Of a DNA stretch of 6,742 bases, positions 1-5,359 are shown piece by piece (position 1 is the first letter of the stretch; every line of letters starts with the position of its first letter). The DNA is from Candidatus Competibacteraceae bacterium. GTDB taxonomy: Bacteria; Pseudomonadota; Gammaproteobacteria; Competibacterales; Competibacteraceae. The position numbers and the translations under genes were made by a program. The stretch is from contig JAGRHK010000093.1 in the NCBI GenBank assembly GCA_020444985.1, positions 1 through 6,742 of the forward strand, given 5' to 3'. A model generated the notes under the pieces. That model was not told where the DNA came from. It was given only the letters and a program-made list of their open reading frames with translations, and made no database searches.

Positions 1-335
1 GCGTAAAGAATGTAAGTGCCAGCGCTGGCCGCGCGCGCGCCTTCCGGGGCGACATAGCCGATCACCGGGACCGGCGAGGCCAGAATGGCCTGAATGATAT
101 CGCGCATTGAACTGTCCAGGCCGCCAGGCGTATCGATTTGCAGGATGACGGCGGCGACCTTGCGTTCTCGCGCCTTCTCCAAACCACTGAGAATGAAATC
201 GCGACTGGCTGGACCGATGGCGCCCCGTACTTCCAGGAGAAGCGCCTGACTTGGCGATGATGAATTTGGCGCGGGCGCAGCCCAAGCAATCGCCGTCCAC
301 ATCAGTAATAAGATCAAAATCTTGAATGCTCGCAT
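1..335 (-). CDS. NfeD-family membrane serine protease (ClpP class), N-terminal part, truncated by the window edge
   Basis: Only the first 111 codons are present; the gene continues past the left edge. The protein starts MRAFKILILLLMW, a signal peptide or signal anchor with a likely cleavage site at AWA-A (residues 17-20). The ClpP-like crotonase fold follows: a strand LLLEVRGAIGPAS (about 32-44), then VAAVILQIDTPGGLDSS (60-76) with the oxyanion-type DTPGG loop, then VPVIGYVAPEGARAASAGTYI (89-109). By analogy with the archaeal NfeD homologue PH1510-N, Ser104 in the AASAG motif is the nucleophile; the paired lysine would lie outside the window. Long NfeD proteins carry a C-terminal membrane and OB-fold region and usually sit next to a stomatin/slipin gene, whose membrane complex they are thought to process. 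Neither can be checked here. The ATG at 335 is chosen because the signal peptide begins there; the ribosome site is weak (GGCGAG). A short form without the NfeD domain cannot be excluded. Confidence 0.9.
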   Translation of the reverse strand, partial: MRAFKILILLLMWTAIAWAAPAPNSSSPSQALLLEVRGAIGPASRDFILSGLEKARERKVAAVILQIDTPGGLDSSMRDIIQAILASPVPVIGYVAPEGARAASAGTYILY

Positions 336-351
336 ACCGGTTCTCGCCGCG

Positions 352-379
352 ATTATGAGAGATCAACTTATAGTGTAGA
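352..379 (-). promoter_or_regulatory. Possible sigma-70 promoter for the NfeD-family gene (weak)
   Basis: Read on the minus strand, TCTACA (4 of 6 matches to the -35 consensus, at 379-374) is followed after 16 bp by CATAAT (5 of 6 matches to -10, at 357-352). Transcription would begin only about 10 nt before the ATG at 335, which is very short, so this may be chance. A second choice, TTGTAT with TATAAG a little upstream, has a 19-bp spacer and is no better. Confidence 0.2.
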
Positions 380-583
380 CGGTCAGCAGCGATACAAGAT
401 TCTGCTTTTTAAGGAAGACTATTACCCCTGCCACCGGCGAGACAAGCCGCCATAGAGGCGGTATAAAAATTAACCTGTTGATTTCAACACAAGAACCAAC
501 TCCCCGTCCGCGCAAAGTCTGCATCGCGACCGAGGAATTGATTTTCGTTGAATTTTTAAAAATCAGGAATTTTTCGACAGCCT

Positions 584-1450
584 CTAACAAGCCCAGCAAC
601 AATTCCGTCCCTTGTTCTTCGCCTGATACAGCGCCTGGTCAGCACGCTGAAATACGCTTTCCAGGCTATCTCCGGGCGCAAAACTCGCCAAACCGCAGGA
701 GATGGTAACCGGGATATGCGTATCACTATATCGGAATCCGCATTCACTGATATGCCGCCGAATCTGATCCGCCAATTGCCGGGCAGACTCAATATCGGCG
801 CCAGGCAGTAACATGGTGAATTCCTCACCGCCGTAACGAGCCAGGAAATCGGTGCTGCGCAAACGGCTGCTTATTTGCTGGGCCACCCTACGAAGGACCT
901 CGTCGCCTGCGGCATGACCATAGCAATCGTTGACTTTCTTAAAGTGATCAACATCCCAGATTAAAAATGACAAGGGGTTACCAAAGCGCTTCCAGCGTTG
1001 AAATTCCTGCTGAAATCGCTCTTCGTAAGCTAAGCGGTTAGGAATGTCGGTCAACGGGTCTTTACGGAGACGGACACTTTTTTCCTGCAGGAGCTGGATC
1101 AACTGCTCTTTTTCCTTGTTCAACTCGGCGAGCTGATCTTGCAATTCGGTAATCACCCGCTCATTGCATTTAGCAAGCGAGGAATTATCGATGGATCGCG
1201 CAGATTCATGATGTTCGTCAGAGATAATCTTGTCCAGTTTCCGTCGGTTGCGCAAGCGGAGTTGTATCGCGGCGGCCGAACCGATAACCGCGAGTACGGT
1301 CACAGGAATAGCAAGCGACTCAAGAGCTTGCAGTAACAGGGGTTCCGTCATGGCGCCATTGGCGACCATCGCCGAAGCGCCGCGCCAGACGCTGATCAGG
1401 GCGAATGCCTGCACAGACATCTCAATGAAACGCGTCCACTTTGTTCCCAT
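584..1450 (-). CDS. Membrane-anchored GGDEF diguanylate cyclase
   Basis: This 288-residue protein should make cyclic di-GMP from two GTP. The N-terminus has a hydrophobic stretch (about 11-30) and a clearer transmembrane segment (about 44-62), followed by the basic stop-transfer RLRNRRK. A coiled-coil linker lies at about 93-128. The GGDEF domain begins at DPLTDIPNR (131-139) and has the metal site WDVDHFKKVND (165-175, Asp166 and Asp168), the active loop GGEEF (207-211), and an allosteric I-site RSTD (198-201) exactly five residues before it, so product inhibition is expected. No PAS, GAF, HAMP or large periplasmic sensor domain is present, so what it senses is unknown. The ATG at 1450 is preferred because AAGGG lies 8 nt upstream. 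A longer frame from an ATG at 1486 (12 more residues) has an immediate upstream stop and no ribosome site. The upstream region carries a sigma-54 type promoter array, described separately. Confidence 0.93.
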   Translation of the reverse strand: MGTKWTRFIEMSVQAFALISVWRGASAMVANGAMTEPLLLQALESLAIPVTVLAVIGSAAAIQLRLRNRRKLDKIISDEHHESARSIDNSSLAKCNERVITELQDQLAELNKEKEQLIQLLQEKSVRLRKDPLTDIPNRLAYEERFQQEFQRWKRFGNPLSFLIWDVDHFKKVNDCYGHAAGDEVLRRVAQQISSRLRSTDFLARYGGEEFTMLLPGADIESARQLADQIRRHISECGFRYSDTHIPVTISCGLASFAPGDSLESVFQRADQALYQAKNKGRNCCWAC

Positions 1451-1596
1451 GTTCTTAACCCTTAATCCGTCATTCACCGCTGTCATTCATGACTTGGCAA
1501 CCCAGGTTCTCCGATTGCCTCCAAGCTACCTTCCTCGCCAACTCATGAATGTATTTCTACAAATCGGCTGCCATTCAAAAGATCAATTTGGCCTGC

Positions 1597-1616
1597 CTGA
1601 AATTACATAATTTCAG
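1597..1616. promoter_or_regulatory. Perfect inverted repeat over the predicted start site of the cyclase gene; possible operator
   Basis: Arms CTGAAATTA and TAATTTCAG are exact 9-bp reverse complements separated by 2 bp. If the sigma-54 element at 1621-1636 is real, this palindrome spans about -6 to +14, the place where a repressor would block transcription. I do not recognise the binding protein. No U-tract follows on either strand, so it is not a terminator. Confidence 0.45.
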
Positions 1617-1620
1617 CTGA

Positions 1621-1636
1621 TGCAACATGAATGCCA
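1621..1636 (-). promoter_or_regulatory. Sigma-54 (RpoN) -24/-12 promoter for the diguanylate cyclase gene
   Basis: Read on the minus strand the site is TGGCATTCATGTTGCA. It matches TGGCACG-N4-TTGCA at 10 of 12 fixed positions, including the invariant GG and GC with the required 10 nt between them. The -12 base is at 1622, so transcription would begin near 1610, leaving a leader of about 160 nt before the ATG at 1450. An IHF consensus and two possible enhancer sites lie upstream at suitable distances, which raises confidence above that of an isolated match. No equally good sigma-70 promoter stands out in this interval. Confidence 0.6.
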
Positions 1637-1656
1637 TTAATTAAATTTATAAAATA

Positions 1657-1669
1657 CAAAACTTTGATT
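1657..1669 (-). promoter_or_regulatory. Probable IHF binding site
   Basis: On the minus strand AATCAAAGTTTTG matches the IHF consensus WATCAANNNNTTR at every fixed position and is followed by an A/T-rich run. Its centre is about 53 bp upstream of the predicted start, between the sigma-54 element and the two inverted repeats. IHF commonly sits here to bend DNA so that a distant activator can reach sigma-54 polymerase. A match in AT-rich DNA can arise by chance. Confidence 0.45.
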
Positions 1670-1682
1670 CAAAATAGCGGCT

Positions 1683-1696
1683 GTCAATATTTTGAC
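1683..1696. promoter_or_regulatory. FleQ-box-like inverted repeat, promoter-proximal copy
   Basis: This GTCAA-TATT-TTGAC site is an inverted repeat with 5-bp arms and a 4-bp spacer, centred about 79 bp upstream of the predicted sigma-54 start. Read on the minus strand (GTCAAAATATTGAC), it differs at two positions from the FleQ consensus GTCaNTAAAtTGAC of Pseudomonas aeruginosa as I recall it. It shares arms and spacer length with the second copy at 1729-1744. Confidence 0.45.
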
Positions 1697-1728
1697 TTTA
1701 ACAGCAAGAGGTTAAGTGCCCTGCGGAC

Positions 1729-1744
1729 CGTCAATTCATTGACG
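1729..1744. promoter_or_regulatory. FleQ-box-like inverted repeat, promoter-distal copy
   Basis: CGTCAAT-TC-ATTGACG is a perfect inverted repeat with 7-bp arms, containing the same GTCAA-N4-TTGAC core as the site at 1683-1696. Read on the minus strand, the core GTCAATGAATTGAC differs from the recalled FleQ consensus at a single position. Its centre is about 126 bp upstream of the predicted start and 47 bp from the other copy. It lies 22 bp beyond the pbpC stop and has no U-tract, so it is unlikely to be the pbpC terminator. Confidence 0.5.
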
Positions 1745-1766
1745 CCACGCGACTTCAGAAGACGAA

Positions 1767-3923
1767 TTACCAATGTTTGGTCGGCATCTGGCTGAGCCAG
1801 ACTTCAACGTGGGCGGTCTGACCCGATTGGTCCAGCACCGTAATCCGTACTTGTCCTTCGCCATCAGGCGGCCAAAAAGCCTCGCGCCGCCACGGATCTG
1901 CCAGGAGCGGTCGACCATTGACCAGCCAGCGCAACGGTCGTATGCCACCTTTCGCCGCTACTGGCAATTCAGCGAGTGCGCCATTCTGCTCAGGCAGTTC
2001 CACCGTCGTCCCATTGACAGGAAAGGTAATGCTGAGCGGTGAGGCGCTGCGCATTTGCGATGCCGGCTGTGTACGAAAATAGCGCAACCGCTCGGGGAGT
2101 TGTGCGCGACTGACAACCGGCAATGCCTGCTCAGGCGGCGGTGATAACCGGTTTGCCGTTTCCGGCAACAGATCGAAGACCCGAAATAGCAGCGGCGCAG
2201 CAGTATTGCGCCCATAGTGGCCGGGGCTGGGCGAGCCATCCGGTCGCCCGACCCAGACCCCCACAGTGTAGTCCGCATCGAACCCCAAGGCCCAAGCGTC
2301 GCGAAAACCATAGGACGTGCCGGTTTTATGTGCGATCCAGCGAGGCCAGGCAGCGCTGGCCAAGGGCGCAATATTTTGTGGAGCCGGCGACCCGCGCAAA
2401 ATCTCGCGCAGATACCAGCAAGCGACGCCTGACAGCAGCGGTTGACCCGGATTTTCTGGATCGTCAGGCCCCAGACGTAATGGCGCCACTGCGCCGCCGT
2501 TGGGAAAACTGGCATACAACGTCACCAGCTTTTCCAGAGTCGCGCCGACCCCGCCCAACGCCAGCGGCAATCCTGGCTGGGGGTTGGCGGCGTTCCAGTG
2601 CAACGGTAATCCCACCTCACGCAATCGCGCTGCCACTCGCGCTGGTCCCACTTGATCCAGCACCGCCACCGCCGGAATGTTCAGCGACTGTTGCAGCGCC
2701 TCGCGCACGGTCACTTGACCGGCATAGGTATGACCAAAATTAACGGGCGCGTAATCGCCAAAATGGGTGGGCGCATCCTCAATCAACGTTTCGGGATGAA
2801 TGAGCAAATCATCAAAGCCCAGTCCATAGATCAACGGTTTGAGCGTCGAGCCTGGTGAGCGGATCGCTTGAACCATATCGACCTGTCCGGCTCGACGCGC
2901 GTCGAAAAAATCGCTGGCGCCCACATAGGCCAGCACGCGCCGGTCGCGATTCGCCACGACCAGCAAGGCGATGCTGCTGTGCGATTCCAGGGCGCTGTGC
3001 TGCTGACGAACCCATGTTTCCAGGGTCTGCTGCAAATTACGGTCGATATACGTGCGATGCGGCGTCATTCCGGGGCGTGCAATGCGTAATCGGTCAGCCA
3101 GATGGGGAGCCAGAAAGGGCAGAGAATGACGTTGGGTCGGCACGGGTTCCTCCCGCGCTTCGGCGACTTGACGTGGGGTCAGTACGCCGACTTGCTCCAT
3201 GCGCGCCAGCACCTTGTCGCGCGCTGCTTTCGCTCTTGCGGGGTAACGATCTGGACGCAAGCGGGATGGCGCTTGCGGCAACACCACCAGCAGCGCAGCT
3301 TCCGCAGCGGTCAGGCGCGCCGGTTCCTTGCCAAACCAGGTCAGCGTTGCAACGCGCACGCCTTCCAGATTACCGCCATAAGGAGCCAGGGCCAGATAAA
3401 AGCCCAGAATTTCCTCTTTGGCATAACGCTGCTCCAGTTGCAGGGCGCGCAGCATTTCGCCCAACTTGCCGATCAAATCGCGCCGGTGCGGCTCCAACAG
3501 GCGGGCTGTCTGCATGGTCAGGGTCGATGCCCCCGATACGATCCGGCCCTGCCACAGCCATTGCCCAAGCGCCCGAATCACTGCCAGCAGGTCAACGCCT
3601 GGATGATCCGGGAAACGTTGATCTTCATAGGCCAGGAGCATTTTCAGAAAAAGCGGGTCAACATCCGCTGGGTGCACGGGCAGCCGCCAATAGCCGGGCG
3701 GAACGGTAAAGACGCGCAACATACGCGCCTGCGCATCCAGCACTTGCACGGAGGTTTGCCGAGCGCGCTCGGTAGGGGGAGGCCATCGGTCGTTCATGAT
3801 GGCCAGGGAGCCGCCCAACAGGATCGACAGCATGAACCCATAACCGAGACGCCGATAGCGATAGAAGTTGAAATGGGAACGGGCCGGACGATACTTCAGG
3901 CGCAGAGGCGTCATTGCGGACAA
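1767..3923 (-). CDS. pbpC: Penicillin-binding protein 1C, bifunctional glycosyltransferase/transpeptidase
   Basis: This 718-residue inner-membrane enzyme polymerises lipid II and should cross-link peptidoglycan; E. coli PbpC is about 770 residues. One transmembrane segment lies at about 26-43. The GT51 domain shows EDQRFPDHPGVD (catalytic Glu100), GASTLTMQ (131-138) and GKLGEMLRAL (second glutamate, Glu156). The transpeptidase domain has SxxK as STLK (Ser359, Lys362), SxN as SLN (413-415) and KTG (533-535). The C-terminus from about 625 resembles the PBP1C-specific BiPBP_C domain. All catalytic motifs are intact. The frame opens with a TTG at 3923 that has AGGG 7 nt upstream. An ATG at 3914 (three residues later) is the alternative, with poorer spacing. 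The gene follows bfr by 35 bp with no terminator, suggesting cotranscription. The alpha-2-macroglobulin gene that commonly precedes pbpC (yfhM in E. coli) is not next to it here. Confidence 0.97.
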   Translation of the reverse strand: MSAMTPLRLKYRPARSHFNFYRYRRLGYGFMLSILLGGSLAIMNDRWPPPTERARQTSVQVLDAQARMLRVFTVPPGYWRLPVHPADVDPLFLKMLLAYEDQRFPDHPGVDLLAVIRALGQWLWQGRIVSGASTLTMQTARLLEPHRRDLIGKLGEMLRALQLEQRYAKEEILGFYLALAPYGGNLEGVRVATLTWFGKEPARLTAAEAALLVVLPQAPSRLRPDRYPARAKAARDKVLARMEQVGVLTPRQVAEAREEPVPTQRHSLPFLAPHLADRLRIARPGMTPHRTYIDRNLQQTLETWVRQQHSALESHSSIALLVVANRDRRVLAYVGASDFFDARRAGQVDMVQAIRSPGSTLKPLIYGLGFDDLLIHPETLIEDAPTHFGDYAPVNFGHTYAGQVTVREALQQSLNIPAVAVLDQVGPARVAARLREVGLPLHWNAANPQPGLPLALGGVGATLEKLVTLYASFPNGGAVAPLRLGPDDPENPGQPLLSGVACWYLREILRGSPAPQNIAPLASAAWPRWIAHKTGTSYGFRDAWALGFDADYTVGVWVGRPDGSPSPGHYGRNTAAPLLFRVFDLLPETANRLSPPPEQALPVVSRAQLPERLRYFRTQPASQMRSASPLSITFPVNGTTVELPEQNGALAELPVAAKGGIRPLRWLVNGRPLLADPWRREAFWPPDGEGQVRITVLDQSGQTAHVEVWLSQMPTKHW

Positions 3924-3958
3924 CCCGGCGCCCTGGTCATCCGCAAGGTGAAAATTGC

Positions 3959-4423
3959 CTAGAGTTGTGCTTGCAGGTAGTTAGGCAAGCCCAGTTGCTT
4001 AATCAGTCCCAACTGCATTTCCAGCCACTGAATGTGGGTTTCCTCGCTGCTCAGAATAGCGGCCAGCAGGTCGCGGGTCACATAATCGCTGCAACTTTCA
4101 CAATAACCAATGGCTTCCCGGTACAGCGGATGCGCCTGATGTTCCAGTTTAAGGTCGCCACGAAAGATTTCTTCGACATTTTCACCAATATACAACTTAC
4201 CCAAGTCCTGGAGATTCGGCAGCCCCTCCAGATCGAGAATGCGCTTCACCAGCTCGTCCGCATGCTTCATTTCGTCGATCGATTCATCATACTCATGTTG
4301 GCCGAGCTTGGCGAACCCCCAACTATCCAGCATACGGGCATGGAGAAAATACTGGTTGATTGCGCTTAATTCATTCTTAAGCGCCTGATTCAGATACCCG
4401 ATGACTTTAGCATCGCCTTTCAT
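3959..4423 (-). CDS. bfr: Bacterioferritin
   Basis: This 154-residue subunit should form the 24-mer iron-storage shell that oxidises Fe(II) and stores it as a ferric mineral. It begins MKGDAKVIGYLN like E. coli Bfr and keeps the same numbering. All six ferroxidase ligands are present (Glu18, Glu51, His54, Glu94, Glu127, His130), as is Met52, the axial haem ligand shared by two subunits. It is therefore a full haem-type catalytic Bfr, not a degenerate partner subunit. The ATG at 4423 is chosen by homology; earlier in-frame codons add residues foreign to the family. The only good ribosome site, AGGAG, ends 13 nt before this ATG, longer than usual. It lies 23 nt after bfd, so the ferredoxin that releases its iron is made from the same transcript. 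Confidence 0.98.
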   Translation of the reverse strand: MKGDAKVIGYLNQALKNELSAINQYFLHARMLDSWGFAKLGQHEYDESIDEMKHADELVKRILDLEGLPNLQDLGKLYIGENVEEIFRGDLKLEHQAHPLYREAIGYCESCSDYVTRDLLAAILSSEETHIQWLEMQLGLIKQLGLPNYLQAQL

Positions 4424-4446
4424 GATGGAATGTGCGCTCCTGGAAT

Positions 4447-4728
4447 TTAGAGATCGACGGCAAACCAAGCCCGCTCAGGAGCGGGTTCGGCGGGTTTGTG
4501 CGGCGGCTTAATCGCTTCCGTGACAACGGGCGGCGCGAATTCAGCCATAACGGGCGGCGCTGGGGTAGCCAGACACGCATCGAGAAATGCCCCGACACTG
4601 TCCGCGCATTTGCCACAGTCAGCGCTGATTCCCAAGCGAATGTTCAGGTCGCCCATCGTCCGGGCGCCTAACTCAACGGCTTCGCGAATTTGCTCCTCAG
4701 AGACAGCCTTGCAGATACATAAATACAT
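4447..4728 (-). CDS. bfd: Bacterioferritin-associated ferredoxin with an extended C-terminal tail
   Basis: This [2Fe-2S] protein docks on bacterioferritin and passes electrons to its haem to reduce and release stored iron. The core MYLCICKAVSEEQI...DCGKC keeps the four cluster cysteines at the E. coli positions Cys4, Cys6, Cys38 and Cys41 (BFD-like Fer2 fold). An extra Cys52 lies just after the core. E. coli Bfd has 64 residues; this protein has 93, with a Pro/Ala-rich tail from about residue 54 that contains two APPV blocks encoded by a 24-bp repeat. The tail has no recognised fold and its role is unknown. The ATG at 4728 is firm: GGAGG lies 8 nt upstream and the protein starts exactly like the family. 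A longer open frame upstream is not coding. bfr follows 23 nt downstream. Confidence 0.95.
   Translation of the reverse strand: MYLCICKAVSEEQIREAVELGARTMGDLNIRLGISADCGKCADSVGAFLDACLATPAPPVMAEFAPPVVTEAIKPPHKPAEPAPERAWFAVDL
4525..4560. repeat. Short direct repeat inside bfd
   Basis: The 12-mer AACGGGCGGCGC occurs at 4525-4536 and again at 4549-4560, a period of 24 bp or eight codons. In the protein this gives APPVMAEF followed by APPVVTEA, so the tail seems to have grown by duplication of an eight-residue unit that has since diverged. Confidence 0.6.
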
Positions 4729-4903
4729 GATGATCACCTCCCGGTCCATGCCATTGGCATCAATGCATAAATCGTTATCTCTTCGATCACAGGCTTCCTG
4801 CGCTGCAGGAAACAGGCTTTTGTCGCCCTGAAATGGGATTGGCATCCCTTGAACAGAGACTGTCGGCTGCCGGTTTGGTTGCGACAACCGCGCTTTTAAC
4901 CCG
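4729..4903 (-). other. Intergenic region upstream of bfd-bfr: small repeats, no confident promoter
   Basis: This 175-bp gap probably holds the bfd promoter, but I see no convincing -35/-10 pair. It contains a hairpin-forming repeat (TTCCTGC at 4795-4801, GCAGGAA at 4805-4811) set between two copies of ACAGGCTT (4789-4796 and 4812-4819). There are also weak stem-loops after the HATPase stop (GGTTG/CAACC at 4877-4889 and GGGAT/ATCCC at 4835-4848), neither followed by a U-tract in the direction of transcription. ATTGGCATC occurs at both 4753-4761 and 4838-4846. A GATAAC hexamer at 4779-4774 on the minus strand faintly recalls half a Fur box but is too poor to call. Confidence 0.4.
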
Positions 4904-5359
4904 TTAATCGCAGAGGGACGCGGGCCGGTTGATCTGAAGACGCAGCACATTACGCCCGTCTTCGCGGCGATAATGCGCCTCGTCCACCAGGGTCTTTATC
5001 AGCAAGATGCCCAGTCCACCCGGTTGCCGTTGATCCATCTCAAGCGCCGTATCCGGATCAGGACGGGCCAGTGGATCGAATGGCGGGCCTTGATCGGCGA
5101 TTTCCACCATCAAACCGTCCGCCTGGACGGCGACCTCGCACAATACGGCGCTATCGGCGCGCGTTTGCTCATCATAGGCATAATTGAACACATTGACCAA
5201 CACCTCTTCCACCGCCAGTTCCAGCCGGGAAATCTTGGCGTCGGCTAACCCGGCGTCCTGGGCAATCTCGCGAATATGGCCAAGAAATATTGGTAAGTGA
5301 TCGAGTTCAGCCGGTAAGCGCAAGCGGGCGTTTTTTACACTGGAATTTTCAGGCGTCAT
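4904..5359 (-). CDS. RsbW/SpoIIAB-like ATP-binding protein (anti-sigma factor or serine kinase)
   Basis: This 151-residue soluble protein is a single GHKL-type HATPase domain. The N box is LAVEEVLVNVFNYAY (48-62, Glu52 and Asn56), the G1 box is ADQGPPFDP (88-96, Asp89 and Gly91), and the G2 box is PGGLGILLIK (113-122). Proteins of this family bind and inhibit a sigma factor or other partner and phosphorylate a STAS-domain antagonist, and a PP2C phosphatase reverses that. Here the PP2C gene is immediately upstream with a 4-bp ATGA overlap, so the two are almost certainly cotranslated and act together. The start at 5359 has GGAGG 11 nt upstream, inside the phosphatase gene. The target cannot be deduced: no sigma factor or STAS gene is in the window. 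A role outside sigma-factor control, as in many proteobacterial homologues, is quite possible. Confidence 0.92.
   Translation of the reverse strand: MTPENSSVKNARLRLPAELDHLPIFLGHIREIAQDAGLADAKISRLELAVEEVLVNVFNYAYDEQTRADSAVLCEVAVQADGLMVEIADQGPPFDPLARPDPDTALEMDQRQPGGLGILLIKTLVDEAHYRREDGRNVLRLQINRPASLCD

Noticed and set aside
447..461. Hairpin CCGCC-N5-GGCGG in the gap after the cyclase
   Set aside because: The stem has only 5 bp and is not followed by a U-tract on the minus strand. On the plus strand, where A/T follows, there is no gene to terminate.
476..489. TGTTGA-TT-TCAACA inverted repeat in the gap upstream of the NfeD-family gene
   Set aside because: The arms are 6 bp, there is only one copy, and it matches no regulator I can name. 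It could easily be chance in a gap of this size.
558..574. AAAAAT/ATTTTT inverted repeat just after the cyclase stop, a possible terminator
   Set aside because: The stem is made only of A-T pairs and would be too weak for intrinsic termination; it reads as ordinary AT-rich sequence.
363..602. Minus-strand frame of 79 codons between the cyclase and the NfeD-family gene
   Set aside because: It would start at a TTG inside the end of the cyclase gene, has no ribosome site, and shows no family resemblance.
1663..1673. TTTGA-T-TCAAA palindrome as a separate operator
   Set aside because: It overlaps the IHF consensus at 1657-1669, which explains the same bases, and its arms are only 5 bp.
1683..1696. 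FNR/CRP-family site
   Set aside because: FNR sites read TTGAT-N4-ATCAA. Here the half sites point the opposite way (GTCAA-N4-TTGAC), which fits a FleQ-type box better.
2855..3962. Long plus-strand open frames (about 284 and 286 codons) opposite pbpC
   Set aside because: They lie wholly or almost wholly antisense to pbpC, whose domains and catalytic motifs are all intact. Their translations show no recognisable motif, and open antisense frames are common in G+C-rich genes.
4761..4779. Fur box upstream of bfd
   Set aside because: Only the first hexamer (GATAAC) is close to the consensus; the remaining two hexamers match poorly, about 8 of 19 positions overall.
4877..4889. Terminator after the HATPase gene (GGTTG-CGA-CAACC)
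   Set aside because: The stem is 5 bp, and in the direction of transcription it is followed by AAACCGG, not a run of U.
4729..4950. N-terminal extension of bfd reading back into the HATPase gene
   Set aside because: The family start MYLC with an excellent ribosome site 8 nt upstream fixes the start at 4728. The extension has no homology and overlaps the end of the HATPase gene.
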